IMG/VR virus record: IMGVR_UViG_3300033148_006306
Coordinates: 1-52,786 of that record
Source of the DNA: a virus
Direction: 5' to 3' (one strand)
Length of the DNA stretch: 52,786 nt
Shown here: piece by piece, positions 34,491-42,617 of the stretch
Position numbering within the stretch: the first letter of the stretch is position 1
Layout of the letters: every line of letters starts with the position of its first letter
Position numbers and translations under genes: made by a program
The notes under the pieces: model-generated
What the model was told of the DNA's origin: nothing
Seen by the model: only the letters and a program-made list of their open reading frames with translations
Databases searched by the model: none

Positions 34491-35080
34491 TGAAAATAAG
34501 TAAATTAAAAGCAATAGTAATATTCATCCCAAGCTTCTTAGTGTGGCTTGTCAAAAAGTTCTGGACTTTAATCTTTTACCCATTACCATATCTAGCATAT
34601 GACTGGGTAATGGACTGTGTAACAAGAAAAGCATACACGAGACCAGAGAAGATATTTGCGAATCCAATAAAATGGTTTTTCTGGCTACACTACGATGACG
34701 ACCAACCACCTGAAGGAAGCAGAGAATTTGTGAAAGAAAATTACCCAAACGGTTTACAATCAAAATGGGATAGATTTGTCTGCTCATATAAGTGGACAGC
34801 AATCAGAAACGCTATGTATAATGTCAACTACAACTACTTAAGCAACACTTCACCGATAATACTTCACGAAAAAATCTTTGGCTATTATGCTTGGGATAGA
34901 AAGTTGAGATGCTCAAATGGAGATAATGGTTTCCAATTAGTTTTTTATAAGACAGCAAAAAACCAAAACAGATTTCTCTTCAGTATGGCAAAAAGACCAT
35001 TTGGGATGCCATTAACAATTTATATCGGATGGAACACAAACTTTAATGGCAGATTTACATTCGCAGGAAAATTTAAATAA
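34490..35080 (+). CDS. hypothetical membrane-anchored protein
   Basis: 196 residues from ATG 34490 (TAATG overlap with the previous gene). Hydrophobic N-terminus at about 8-40 with basic flanks, then a W/Y/N-rich soluble domain. Unrecognised; the same order (fibre, this gene, holin) suggests a lysis or entry accessory. Confidence 0.6.
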   Translation: MKISKLKAIVIFIPSFLVWLVKKFWTLIFYPLPYLAYDWVMDCVTRKAYTRPEKIFANPIKWFFWLHYDDDQPPEGSREFVKENYPNGLQSKWDRFVCSYKWTAIRNAMYNVNYNYLSNTSPIILHEKIFGYYAWDRKLRCSNGDNGFQLVFYKTAKNQNRFLFSMAKRPFGMPLTIYIGWNTNFNGRFTFAGKFK

Positions 35081-35099
35081 AAAATCTCAAATAGTGTGA

Positions 35100-35105
35100 T
35101 ATAAT
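35100..35105 (+). promoter_or_regulatory. -10 box before the lysis genes
   Basis: GTGTGATATAAT: extended -10 TATAAT at 35100-35105, 26 bases before ATG 35131. No dyad. Confidence 0.5.
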
Positions 35106-35130
35106 CATATATTAGAAAAAAAGGTTCAGA

Positions 35131-35532
35131 ATGAGTCAAGAAGTAGATAATGCCATAGCTATAAAAGAACTCACAACCATCGCAACACAAACAACAAAAG
35201 ATGTTGATAAAATAGTACTACACCTCGACAAATTAATCCCAGTTCACACTCAACTAGAATATCTCGTATCAGAAGTAGCGGAACTTAAGCAAGAAAACAA
35301 ACTCGGAATCAGCCCAAGCACTCTCAAGAGCATACTCGCCTGGGGTACATTAGTAATCATAGCTTTTGGAAGCTGGACAGAAATAAACCACAATACACTT
35401 AAAAATAATTTTGATAAACACGAAGCCACTCAAAAAGAAAGAGACAAAAACATAGACATAGACCTCAAAAAACAAGACTCACTACTAAGCAGAAACTTTG
35501 AACGAACAAAAGCATTAGAAAGATATAAATAG
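35131..35532 (+). CDS. single-pass coiled-coil membrane protein (lysis region)
   Basis: 133 residues: helical soluble part (1-60), one membrane segment at about 66-83 (K-S-I-L-A-W-G-T-L-V-I-I-A-F-G-S-W), then a charged coiled coil. Lies directly before the holin. An antiholin or spanin-like role is plausible; no signal or lipobox is seen. Confidence 0.6.
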   Translation: MSQEVDNAIAIKELTTIATQTTKDVDKIVLHLDKLIPVHTQLEYLVSEVAELKQENKLGISPSTLKSILAWGTLVIIAFGSWTEINHNTLKNNFDKHEATQKERDKNIDIDLKKQDSLLSRNFERTKALERYK

Positions 35533-35541
35533 GAGAAGAAA

Positions 35542-36108
35542 ATGAAATTACTTGAAATATTAGGAAAAGTAGGAAGCTCTATAATTAAAGAAGTTGTACC
35601 GGGTGGTGGACTCATAATCGAAGCAGTAAATGCTTTCTTGCCAGATGATAAAAAGCTAGATTCTAAAGCAACAGGCTCAGATATAGGGAATGCAGTCGCA
35701 TCACTGCCACCAGAAGCACAAGCACAATTAATGGATAAACAGTTTGATATAGAAATCACTCAAATAAAAGAGTCTTACAACACCGTAAGAGCTATGTTAG
35801 AGAGTGATGCAAAAAATCCTCAAAGTACACGACCTAAGATTGCACTAGGCTCTTTTCAACTAGTAAGAATCGTTCTGTTGACAGTTGTAGCACTATGGGC
35901 TTACGGTGTTGCAAGTGCAGATAAAGAGCTAGTTAAGTCAGTGATGGATGGATGGGCTTTCATTGCTATCCTTATAGGTACACCAACGACAGTATTGCTT
36001 TCATATTTTGGGGTGCTTAAAGCAGAGCACAAACAAAGACTAAACGCTGCATCTGGAAATCAAGAAGTAGGGATAATTGGCTCTATCGCTAAACTGATTA
36101 GGAAATAA
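35542..36108 (+). CDS. holin (3TM type, gene-transfer-agent family)
   Basis: 188 residues. The diagnostic stretch E-S-D-A-K-N-P-Q-S-T-R-P at 87-98 precedes membrane segments at about 104-124 and 137-158, as in the family of 3TM holins. It makes the inner-membrane lesion that lets the endolysin out. RBS AGGAGAAG. The M15 peptidase follows. Confidence 0.8.
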   Translation: MKLLEILGKVGSSIIKEVVPGGGLIIEAVNAFLPDDKKLDSKATGSDIGNAVASLPPEAQAQLMDKQFDIEITQIKESYNTVRAMLESDAKNPQSTRPKIALGSFQLVRIVLLTVVALWAYGVASADKELVKSVMDGWAFIAILIGTPTTVLLSYFGVLKAEHKQRLNAASGNQEVGIIGSIAKLIRK

Positions 36109-36118
36109 GAAAGGATAT

Positions 36119-36529
36119 ATGATGAAAAGCAAATCATTTAAAATTCATGAGTTTGTACCAAAACACATCTATGAGAAATTTGGCGAAAAAGCTTGGAGAT
36201 TTATAGATGCAGGACTTATCCATACTTTTGACACCATCAAAAAAAGATTCCCAAAAGGAAGCATAACAATCAACAACTACTTCTGGGGCGGTAAAAGAGA
36301 ATGGAGTGGTTTAAGAACACCAGTAAGCCCATATTATAGCGAAACCTCTATACATACTTTCGGTGGAGCAGGTGATGCAGTTTTTAGTGCATACGATACA
36401 GAAGAGATAAGACAAGATATAATAAATAATCCAGAACTATATCCATATGTAAAAGGAATAGAAATGGGGATAAGCTGGTTACATGTAGATACCAGAAATG
36501 AGGATGAATTGCAACTCTTTTATCCTTAA
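36119..36529 (+). CDS. M15 peptidase endolysin
   Basis: 136 residues. Zinc ligands His79 (S-I-H-T-F-G-G), Asp86 (G-D-A-V-F) and His122 with Asp124 (W-L-H-V-D-T-R) fit the M15 D-Ala-D-Ala or L-Ala-D-Glu peptidases used as phage endolysins. No signal peptide, so it depends on the holin. Last plus-strand gene, convergent with the minus-strand genes. Confidence 0.85.
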   Translation: MMKSKSFKIHEFVPKHIYEKFGEKAWRFIDAGLIHTFDTIKKRFPKGSITINNYFWGGKREWSGLRTPVSPYYSETSIHTFGGAGDAVFSAYDTEEIRQDIINNPELYPYVKGIEMGISWLHVDTRNEDELQLFYP

Positions 36530-36535
36530 ATAGAT

Positions 36536-36994
36536 TCATCTATCTTTTATATACTGTAAAATAACTCTCTCGTCATGAGATCCAACTTCTCTCACAATTT
36601 TAATTAGCCATCTGCTAATACGCCAAAACTCCCACATAGTAGAACTGATGGTATTTGACAAAACAGAAAACCATTTGTTTCTAAATAACCTATTACAAAA
36701 AAAGTCACTATAAACCGTAGAACTAACTTTACCACCAAGTGCAGCAATAAGCCTCGCAACAGCACTAGCGTTCCCATCAAAAAACTCAGACAACTCAAAA
36801 AAGTTCTCCTGAGCCTCTTCACGAACTCTACGAGCAAAAGCATCTCTGCGAATAAAATAGTTTTCATCAATCACAGCAGGAAAAACCTCTCTACTAAGAA
36901 CACCATCAGCAAACTCACGCTGATAGACATTCATAGTAGAAACACCATGTCTAAGACAAAACTCTTTAACGGTGATGAAATTGGCTGTCTTCAC
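36536..36994 (-). CDS. hypothetical HTH-like protein
   Basis: 152 residues from GTG 36994 (GGGGA upstream; the ATG at 37042 would overlap the preceding gene by 46 bases). N-terminal F-I-T-V-K-E-F-C-L-R-H-G-V-S resembles a helix-turn-helix start, the rest is basic and aromatic. Possibly DNA binding. Last gene of the minus-strand operon, six bases from the convergent endolysin gene. Confidence 0.55.
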   Translation of the reverse strand: MKTANFITVKEFCLRHGVSTMNVYQREFADGVLSREVFPAVIDENYFIRRDAFARRVREEAQENFFELSEFFDGNASAVARLIAALGGKVSSTVYSDFFCNRLFRNKWFSVLSNTISSTMWEFWRISRWLIKIVREVGSHDERVILQYIKDR

Positions 36995-36996
36995 TA

Positions 36997-37158
36997 CTAT
37001 CCCCAAATATATTGAGCCGAACATAAAATAATAATAAACCAAAAAACAAACACTGTTTCTCCGGAAAGCTTCCCAAAACTATTTCCATCCTTGACCATAA
37101 GCAATGTTCCTAATATTCCCCAAATACTTAATAGGAATAATCCCCACGCAATAATCAT
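36997..37158 (-). CDS. small membrane protein, two segments
   Basis: 53 residues with hydrophobic segments at about 2-21 and 34-48 separated by a polar loop. ATGA overlap with the upstream gene, and its stop is two bases from the next start, strongly supporting translation. Confidence 0.65.
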   Translation of the reverse strand: MIIAWGLFLLSIWGILGTLLMVKDGNSFGKLSGETVFVFWFIIILCSAQYIWG

Positions 37159-37451
37159 CTTTCATCCATTATAATTTTTTCTAAAGCAGAGATAGCTTCT
37201 GAATATTTCTCATTATGAATTTTCCCAACAACAGAAATTAGAGGATTTATCTCCTCTTCAAGAGTAGTCACAAAAAGATTATGCTCAATTTTATGAACTA
37301 CATCAACTTTACCTTCAGCCATATTTGTTCCTATAGCACTATCTCTAACAGTCAAAGGCATAACTGTATGAATCTTTAGAGTAGGATTTCCTCTCTGAAA
37401 CTCTACAAACTCTTCATCATTTTTAAAAACATGTGTTTTAATAATCATCAT
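37155..37451 (-). CDS. hypothetical protein
   Basis: 98 residues, unrecognised, alpha/beta with an acidic helix near 60-75. RBS AGGGAG. In an operon with the two genes after it. Confidence 0.6.
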   Translation of the reverse strand: MMIIKTHVFKNDEEFVEFQRGNPTLKIHTVMPLTVRDSAIGTNMAEGKVDVVHKIEHNLFVTTLEEEINPLISVVGKIHNEKYSEAISALEKIIMDER

Positions 37452-37453
37452 AG

Positions 37454-37705
37454 CTATTTTCTCCCTAGTTTTTTAATATCACGAAATCTTTTCTTAGAAA
37501 TAATGCCCTTCGGCTTCTCTTTCACTTTACGAGCAAACTTAGCAAGTTTTGAATTATCATCTAAATCAACTTTTGTTTTATTTTCAATATGTTCAAAAGC
37601 TTCTTTATTTGCTTTGCCCTGTGGAACACGCTTCCAAAAATCATCATCTTTCTCAGCAGAAGTTAATTCATGTAACTCTTTTATTTCACCAGTATCTATG
37701 TTCAT
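37454..37705 (-). CDS. hypothetical protein
   Basis: 83 residues, charged, acidic first half and lysine-rich second half, probably extended or helical. First gene behind the dyad promoter at 37735-37776. Unrecognised. Confidence 0.6.
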   Translation of the reverse strand: MNIDTGEIKELHELTSAEKDDDFWKRVPQGKANKEAFEHIENKTKVDLDDNSKLAKFARKVKEKPKGIISKKRFRDIKKLGRK

Positions 37706-37734
37706 CTTATTTCCTTTAAATTTTAAACATCACA

Positions 37735-37776
37735 ATTATAATACAACTAAAACCAAATAGCCTTGACATGTATCAA
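37735..37776 (-). promoter_or_regulatory. dyad-type promoter downstream of ssb
   Basis: On the minus strand: TTGATACATGTCAA (37763-37776), 22 bases, TATAAT (37735-37740). Lies two bases after the ssb stop codon. Confidence 0.8.
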
Positions 37777-37778
37777 GA

Positions 37779-38282
37779 TTAGAAGGGAATTTCCTCCTCT
37801 GAAATATCAATCTCAGGAACACTATCAGAACTAGGCATAGGCTTATTGTTATAATCCATACTCTGAGACTGTTGTTGATGTTTTTCATCATAACGCTTAT
37901 GACCATCATAGTTAGGACCACGAGTAGTTTCATCTCTAACAGGAGCATAACCACTATCAGACTTACTATCTAGCATCTGCATAGTCTCTACAACAACAGA
38001 GTGCTTAGAGCGTTTCTGTCCGTTTTGATCTACCCACTGGTCAAAGTTCAAACGACCTTCTACTAAAATCTTTGAGCCTTTACGAAGATACTGGTTTGCT
38101 ATCTCTGCACTACGAGCAAAAAAAGTAATGTCCACAAAACAAACTTCCTCTTTTTTCTCACCATTAGAAGTAAACTTTCTTGATGTAGCTATAGCAGTGT
38201 TTGCTATACCCATCCCACTCTGCGAATAACGCAACTCAATATCACGGGTTAAATTCCCAACTAAAATAATTTTGTTATACAT
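37779..38282 (-). CDS. ssb: single-stranded DNA-binding protein
   Basis: 167 residues. OB-fold pattern I-L-V-G-N-L-T-R-D-I-E-L-R-Y near 6-19, then A-I-A-T-S-R-K-F and G-S-K-I-L-V-E-G-R-L, and an acidic D-I-S-E-E-E-I-P-F tail that docks partner proteins. It resembles Campylobacter SSB closely from memory, which is the best host clue here. Protects single strands in replication and recombination. Confidence 0.93.
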   Translation of the reverse strand: MYNKIILVGNLTRDIELRYSQSGMGIANTAIATSRKFTSNGEKKEEVCFVDITFFARSAEIANQYLRKGSKILVEGRLNFDQWVDQNGQKRSKHSVVVETMQMLDSKSDSGYAPVRDETTRGPNYDGHKRYDEKHQQQSQSMDYNNKPMPSSDSVPEIDISEEEIPF

Positions 38283-38401
38283 ATTTTTTCCCTTTTATAA
38301 TTTTCTTTATATTCATTCCAATTAACAACTAAACAAAACACAGCACCTACTCCGAATAGTGCCATATAACTGTAAATCATATCTTCTTTACTCCACTTCA
38401 T
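38267..38401 (-). CDS. small membrane protein before ssb
   Basis: 44 residues with one hydrophobic segment (about 9-27) between a polar start and a lysine-rich tail. AAAGGAA before ATG. Overlaps the ssb start by 16 bases. Unrecognised. Confidence 0.6.
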
Positions 38402-38415
38402 CGTTTATTCCTTTG

Positions 38416-38724
38416 TTATAAACATATCTTTTGTTGTCCGGTAGAACTTTCATTCTTTCTTGGATAGTCTTCAGAATGTATCCATAGCTTATGTGCTTTT
38501 TCTATTAATTCTTCGACAGTAAAGCTAACTACAAACTCCCATACGCCTTTACACTTAGGACACTCACAATCAACTTCAACACGAAATTCATTATCTGTAC
38601 CATCCCATTCATCTTCATTGTATGCAGAATATATCTCATCTCTTTGATATTCTGACAAATTCACTTGACAGTAAGGGCAACAATTATCCTTAATACGCTT
38701 GTGTGCTATCTCTCTCCAAAGCAT
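38416..38724 (-). CDS. zinc-ribbon protein
   Basis: 102 residues with C-C-P-Y-C at about 15-19 and C-E-C-P-K-C near 53-58, a zinc-ribbon pair. ATG 38724 is six bases after AAGGAG; GTG 38727 is too close. Possible nucleic-acid or protein binder. Confidence 0.6.
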   Translation of the reverse strand: MLWREIAHKRIKDNCCPYCQVNLSEYQRDEIYSAYNEDEWDGTDNEFRVEVDCECPKCKGVWEFVVSFTVEELIEKAHKLWIHSEDYPRKNESSTGQQKICL

Positions 38725-38727
38725 CAC

Positions 38728-39471
38728 TTACTCCTTACCATCAAAATAGAGACTGTTTACTTCTTCTTCAGTTGCTAGTCTATAAACTTTATATTCATCT
38801 ATAAATCTCATATATTCAACTTGTTCTTCACATATCCACCATATCTTTTCGTCTTTTACTCTACCAACTACCATTAATGCTGGAAAATTACTCTCATCTT
38901 CAAACCATTTTGGTTTTATGAAGTCTTTAGATTTTATTGGCTTAGTGATTGTTACTGTTTCGTTTGCTGTAACATTAATTGGATTTCCATCAAATACAGA
39001 AGTTTTCGTTACAATATCACCAATTTCAGGATTTGAAGTTGTTACGGTAACTCTCAATTCCTCTCCTACTATTGGAAGTCCATCTAAGTCTTCCATATTG
39101 TTTATTTCAACTTGTGCATTATTTGCACTTGTTGGTTCACAATCTTTTAAAATTGGCGGTTCAGTCCATTCCATTTTATCGCTCCATCCCTTTGGTTCTT
39201 CCCAAGATAAAACTCCGTTGTTTATGTAGAATTGTTTATGTGGAAATGAATTTAAAAACTCTTTAACCACATAAGTAATTCTATTATTATCAATACATAT
39301 ATATTTTTGTAATTCGTTTGTGTGACTTTCTCTTTCATATCCACCCTCAATCAACAAATCATAAGCCTCTTGGGAAGCTTTAATATAACCACCGTTGAAG
39401 TTTTGTTTAGTTTCTACCGGCTCACTATCTTTTCCCATCTCGCGCATTAACTCTCTGTCTTCATCGCTCAT
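38728..39471 (-). CDS. hypothetical protein
   Basis: 247 residues. Helical acidic start, a middle T/V/E-rich part (about 120-180) of probable Ig-like or repeat beta structure, and an I-W-W-I near 212. No family recognised. ATGA overlap with the small upstream gene. Confidence 0.6.
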   Translation of the reverse strand: MSDEDRELMREMGKDSEPVETKQNFNGGYIKASQEAYDLLIEGGYERESHTNELQKYICIDNNRITYVVKEFLNSFPHKQFYINNGVLSWEEPKGWSDKMEWTEPPILKDCEPTSANNAQVEINNMEDLDGLPIVGEELRVTVTTSNPEIGDIVTKTSVFDGNPINVTANETVTITKPIKSKDFIKPKWFEDESNFPALMVVGRVKDEKIWWICEEQVEYMRFIDEYKVYRLATEEEVNSLYFDGKE

Positions 39472-39569
39472 TTCATCTCCCTTATTTTCATTTGTCTATA
39501 TTGCTCTTTCAACATCAAAATATCTAACTGCCACTTAACGAACCATATTTTAGTGTCAAAAGTGTCCAT
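39468..39569 (-). CDS. small helical peptide
   Basis: 33 residues, one amphipathic W/K/L-rich helix. It overlaps both neighbours by 4 and 14 bases (ATGA at the end). The RBS is modest. Confidence 0.45.
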   Translation of the reverse strand: MDTFDTKIWFVKWQLDILMLKEQYRQMKIREMK

Positions 39570-39744
39570 TAGATCTCTTTTTTTCTATCACTTCTAAAGC
39601 TTCATTAATAAATGCACAAGCTATCTCAATCTGTGCCATTATTATACCTCTCACATATTCAGCATTATGGTCTTTTTCTCTCTGTAAGCAATCAGCCCTA
39701 CTTTGAAGAACTAAAGGAGCTATTCTATTAAAAACTTTACTCAT
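39556..39744 (-). CDS. hypothetical protein
   Basis: 62 residues from ATG 39744 (AAGGTGG upstream; the longer frame from 39774 would include the promoter). Helical, unrecognised. First gene behind the dyad promoter at 39763-39804. Confidence 0.6.
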   Translation of the reverse strand: MSKVFNRIAPLVLQSRADCLQREKDHNAEYVRGIIMAQIEIACAFINEALEVIEKKRSNGHF

Positions 39745-39762
39745 TTTTTCCACCTTTTTAAA

Positions 39763-39804
39763 ATAGTAACACAATAAATACTAAAAGTAATTGACTTATA
39801 TCAA
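39763..39804 (-). promoter_or_regulatory. dyad-type promoter
   Basis: Minus strand: TTGATATAAGTCAA (39791-39804), 22 bases, TACTAT (39763-39768). Lies three bases after the stop of the zinc-ribbon gene at 39808. Confidence 0.8.
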
Positions 39805-39807
39805 GAT

Positions 39808-40110
39808 TTATTTCTTACACCCACAGCTTTTAATCCTACCGGTTTTGACATAAGAAAGCAAAACTCTCCATGTCTCACCACATCTAGGACAAATACACAT
39901 AGAAGTAACTCTGTTGTCAACTGTTTTGTTTTGACCAAAATACCTAACACCATTTGCAATAACTTCTCCAAGCTTGTATAGATGCTGAAGTGCAGGTTGT
40001 GGCTTCTCAACTTTCTTTTTAAGTACACCAATAGCCTCAAGACACTCAGTAACACTACTATCTGTATCATTATCATCGTCTTCTATAAAATGTTCACTTA
40101 CTCCATCCAT
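39808..40110 (-). CDS. zinc-ribbon protein related to the endonuclease N-terminus
   Basis: 100 residues, acidic first third, C-terminal C-I-C-P-R-C-G and S-C-G-C-K-K. Its last 30 residues resemble the zinc ribbon of the HNH-AP2 endonuclease at 22615 (both have T-G/R-G-R/K-I-K-S-C). Could be a DNA-binding remnant of such a nuclease. Preceded by a dyad promoter. Confidence 0.6.
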   Translation of the reverse strand: MDGVSEHFIEDDDNDTDSSVTECLEAIGVLKKKVEKPQPALQHLYKLGEVIANGVRYFGQNKTVDNRVTSMCICPRCGETWRVLLSYVKTGRIKSCGCKK

Positions 40111-40119
40111 AAAAACTCC

Positions 40120-40338
40120 TTAAATATAATCAAAGTATACAACAATCTCAAACCAATTACCTTGACACAAATCAAGAAAGTAAAGAACGGCTGCTATTAC
40201 TCCAGTCCCCAAAAGAAAAAGAAACAAAGTAATAAGAAGCACAATAGGAGGAGACAAACACCTAACCTCCACCTCAAACAAAACAACCCTATAGCCAAAC
40301 AAGAGAAAAATAAACTCAATCCTCTCAAACAGCCACAC
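40120..40338 (-). CDS. possible membrane protein
   Basis: 72 residues with two hydrophobic stretches (about 6-20 and 32-56), GTG start without a clear RBS. It runs through the dyad promoter at 40134-40175, which argues against it. If not real, 40176-40362 holds no other gene I can support. Confidence 0.3.
   Translation of the reverse strand: MWLFERIEFIFLLFGYRVVLFEVEVRCLSPPIVLLITLFLFLLGTGVIAAVLYFLDLCQGNWFEIVVYFDYI
40134..40175 (-). promoter_or_regulatory. dyad-type promoter
   Basis: Minus strand: TTGATTTGTGTCAA (40162-40175), 22 bases, TATACT (40134-40139). Drives the zinc-ribbon gene at 40110. Confidence 0.78.
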
Positions 40339-40362
40339 CTGAAACAGAACCAGATAGTAAAA

Positions 40363-40947
40363 CTACCCTTTAAATTTCCAAATAAACTTACCAGCGGTCT
40401 TTAGTTGACCTCGACAACAGCCACTAATGTTTTCTTTATAGACACCAGAACACTTACCAGCCTCATAAATAGAATGAAAAGTTGCTATAAGTCTGCCATC
40501 TAAAGAATACTGAGAGACAGGTCTGCAAAGCTCATCTCTGTTTTTATGTGGAGAGTTGTGACCCTTAACCATATTTTCTCTCCATACCATAACTTGAATA
40601 TTATTAAAAGAATATCCTTCATCATCCTTAAGCCTATCAACAGAAGGGGCTAATTCTCTTTCAAAGTTACTATCAATCCAAGCAGAGTGAATGATAATAA
40701 ATTTTGGTTTAGATAAACACCATACTCTAAGTTTATTAAGAGAATAAGCAGGCATCAGATGTCCTCTATACCTACTATTTCTTCTTTGAGCACTATAAAT
40801 TTTCCTAACAACACCCATAAGAGTCCGAGAATCATCAGTAACACATTGCTTACACCAATGTTGCAAACCATCCTTCTTGCTCCCATTAAGAGAGAACAGC
40901 TTTATAGAAACATAACCCTTACAATAAGAACAGTATTTAGTTTTCAT
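40363..40947 (-). CDS. HNH homing endonuclease with NUMOD domain
   Basis: 194 residues. N-terminal C-S-Y-C and W-C-K-Q-C zinc pair, HNH-like middle (S-V-D-R-L-K-D-D-E-G-Y-S-F-N-N-I-Q near 117-133), then a NUMOD1-like recognition domain (V-S-Q-Y-S-L-D-G-R-L-I, then S-I-Y-E-A). Likely a free-standing homing nuclease. ATG 40947 chosen; GTG 40956 also possible. Overlaps the ribbon-helix-helix gene end. Confidence 0.75.
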   Translation of the reverse strand: MKTKYCSYCKGYVSIKLFSLNGSKKDGLQHWCKQCVTDDSRTLMGVVRKIYSAQRRNSRYRGHLMPAYSLNKLRVWCLSKPKFIIIHSAWIDSNFERELAPSVDRLKDDEGYSFNNIQVMVWRENMVKGHNSPHKNRDELCRPVSQYSLDGRLIATFHSIYEAGKCSGVYKENISGCCRGQLKTAGKFIWKFKG

Positions 40948-41071
40948 TAGTAGCACACTTCTTAATTAATAGTCCTATGGCATCAGAAAGAGTCTTGCAA
41001 TCATTTTCTAACTTAATCCTCTGCAACTCTTTATAAACATCTCTCTCTATCTTCATTGTAACTTTGTCCAA
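40937..41071 (-). CDS. ribbon-helix-helix DNA-binding protein
   Basis: 44 residues from TTG 41071 (AAGGA at good spacing). Beta strand D-K-V-T-M-K-I, then two helices (E-R-D-V-Y-K-E-L-Q-R-I-K, and T-L-S-D-A-I-G-L-L-I-K-K) match Arc/CopG repressors. Such dimers bind short inverted repeats. It is a candidate regulator of phage genes, including the dyads, but that is speculation. Confidence 0.65.
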   Translation of the reverse strand: MDKVTMKIERDVYKELQRIKLENDCKTLSDAIGLLIKKCATNEN

Positions 41072-41112
41072 AATAAATCCTTTTTAATTAATATGTAGTA
41101 ATTGTACTACTT

Positions 41113-41814
41113 TTAGTATAAAGTGAAGCTGAATGGAGGATCAAGAGACGGGGCAAATCTTATAATATCAAAATGAAAACAGAAAGATATATAAAAAACT
41201 TCAACAAAACCCTTTATTCTTATTATAGAAATAAAACTAGAAATAGAAGTCTTAAAAACTCTTTTTTTCTTAAAGAAGATAGAGAAAAACCAATCAAGAA
41301 ACTCATCTGCAACACCTCTCAGCACACCAAAGGCACGATAGAAATAACGATAAGCCTTTTGAGTATACTTACCTTTACTTTTAGAATAGAATCTAATAGT
41401 AGTCCTAAGCTTCTCACGCATACGCTTCTTGGTTTGTTCTATATTCCATACCTCATTATCGCTGAGACCAGAAGAGTAGTCTTTGATAACATAGTTGTAG
41501 AAAGGAAGTGTTCGTTGAGGTTCTGATAAAGAGCATCTTTTTTTAACGAGAGAAAATTTACTAATCACCTTATCATAAATAGCTCTCACAGCGTTTTTAT
41601 CGTCAGACCATATCTGAGTATGTAAATGAGGATTTGTGTAGCTGTGACCTAGCTCTATGTTAGAAAAGAAGTATATTTCAGCTTTAGAATTAGCAATAAG
41701 ATATGTAACATAAGTTTTAATCTCATTAATAAGCCTAAGTTTTTGATAAGTACCACCCTTACCGGAAGTAAAAGTGTACATGTAGCAGCCAAGATCACTG
41801 TGACGAGTAGCCAA
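41113..41814 (-). CDS. HUH-type replication initiator-like protein (Rep)
   Basis: 233 residues as drawn. Motif 1-like Y-M-Y-T-F-T at 11-16, HUH motif N-P-H-L-H-T-Q at 61-67 (His63, His65), and a Y-N-Y-V-I-K-D-Y at 106-113 with candidate catalytic Tyr108 and Lys111. HUH nucleases nick one strand and start rolling-circle replication. The coding-like frame continues upstream to about 41919 (K-R-N-I-P-I-T-K-E-Q) with no ATG, GTG or TTG, so the true start may be ATT or lie elsewhere. TTG 41814 is the only standard start. Confidence 0.6.
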   Translation of the reverse strand: MATRHSDLGCYMYTFTSGKGGTYQKLRLINEIKTYVTYLIANSKAEIYFFSNIELGHSYTNPHLHTQIWSDDKNAVRAIYDKVISKFSLVKKRCSLSEPQRTLPFYNYVIKDYSSGLSDNEVWNIEQTKKRMREKLRTTIRFYSKSKGKYTQKAYRYFYRAFGVLRGVADEFLDWFFSIFFKKKRVFKTSISSFISIIRIKGFVEVFYISFCFHFDIIRFAPSLDPPFSFTLY

Positions 41815-41962
41815 AGCGTAATACTCATGACGAATAGCACGATTCTTTTTACGATACTGAAGTATCTTCTGCTCTTTAGTGATGGGAATATTGCGTTTTT
41901 TAGCAGAAAATGGTATAATACACCCTTCGTTAGACTAACCATGCAGGTAGATTTAACACACT

Positions 41963-42001
41963 GAGAAAGAGCCATATGAGTTCATACCTCATGCTCTTCT
42001 C
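41963..42001. other. large stem-loop before rep (candidate origin)
   Basis: GAG/CTC, AAGAGC/GCTCTT and ATGAG/CTCAT (14 bp in three parts, with bulges A and CAT) around the 7-base loop TTCATAC. It lies just upstream of the HUH gene. Such stem-loops often carry the nick site of rolling-circle origins; a terminator for the genes upstream is the alternative. Confidence 0.5.
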
Positions 42002-42089
42002 GACCTCGTTTAAGAAAACTCCACAAAACCAATCAAAAAATTAGTCTCACACTTGGGAATTTCGACACCAAGCCTCGTAAAATAGGGGT

Positions 42090-42314
42090 TTAAGTTTTCA
42101 TTAGTTTTTCCATAGCAAAATGTAAATCTAAATCAAGTTCCTTTTTACAAAATTTAATGTATTTCACATCTAAATAAAGTTCAATCACATCGCTATTTTG
42201 TTTACTAAATCCACCAATAAAAGATAATAACACTAAGTCTATAACTTCATCTTTTGTTTCTTTTCGCTCAATTAGTTCTTCTGTAGCTTTTATACTTGCG
42301 GTTTTAAAACTCAT
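42090..42314 (-). CDS. hypothetical protein
   Basis: 74 residues, helical, unrecognised. RBS AAGAAGGATTTG, the same leader sequence found before the genes at 49209 and 49530. Confidence 0.6.
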   Translation of the reverse strand: MSFKTASIKATEELIERKETKDEVIDLVLLSFIGGFSKQNSDVIELYLDVKYIKFCKKELDLDLHFAMEKLMKT

Positions 42315-42326
42315 AACAAATCCTTC

Positions 42327-42617
42327 TTAAAATTTAATAACACTATCATCAGTATAGATAGCAAACACTTCAACAGCCTCACTTCCAAAATGAGGATGTG
42401 TAATAGTCTGCACCTCATAACCACGATACGGAACTGTATGTATCTTAGCAAGATCATCTTTAGCAGGATAACCACGCTTAAAAAGCACATACTTATACCT
42501 ACGACCAACCAGCCTCTTAGTCCAGTAATCATTTTTTAAACGATACTCAAAAGACTTAGTTCCGGCAACAATCTCATCAAAATACTCACCACATAGGTTT
42601 AAATGTAAATCAGGCAT
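42327..42617 (-). CDS. ASCH-domain protein
   Basis: 96 residues with the ASCH pattern: L-H-L-N-L-x-x-x-Y-F-D-E-I near 4-16, G-T-K-S-F-E-Y-R-L at 19-27, then a basic strand and F-K-R-G-Y-P. ASCH domains are PUA-like folds that bind RNA or act on modified nucleosides. Overlaps the next gene by eight bases. Confidence 0.7.
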   Translation of the reverse strand: MPDLHLNLCGEYFDEIVAGTKSFEYRLKNDYWTKRLVGRRYKYVLFKRGYPAKDDLAKIHTVPYRGYEVQTITHPHFGSEAVEVFAIYTDDSVIKF

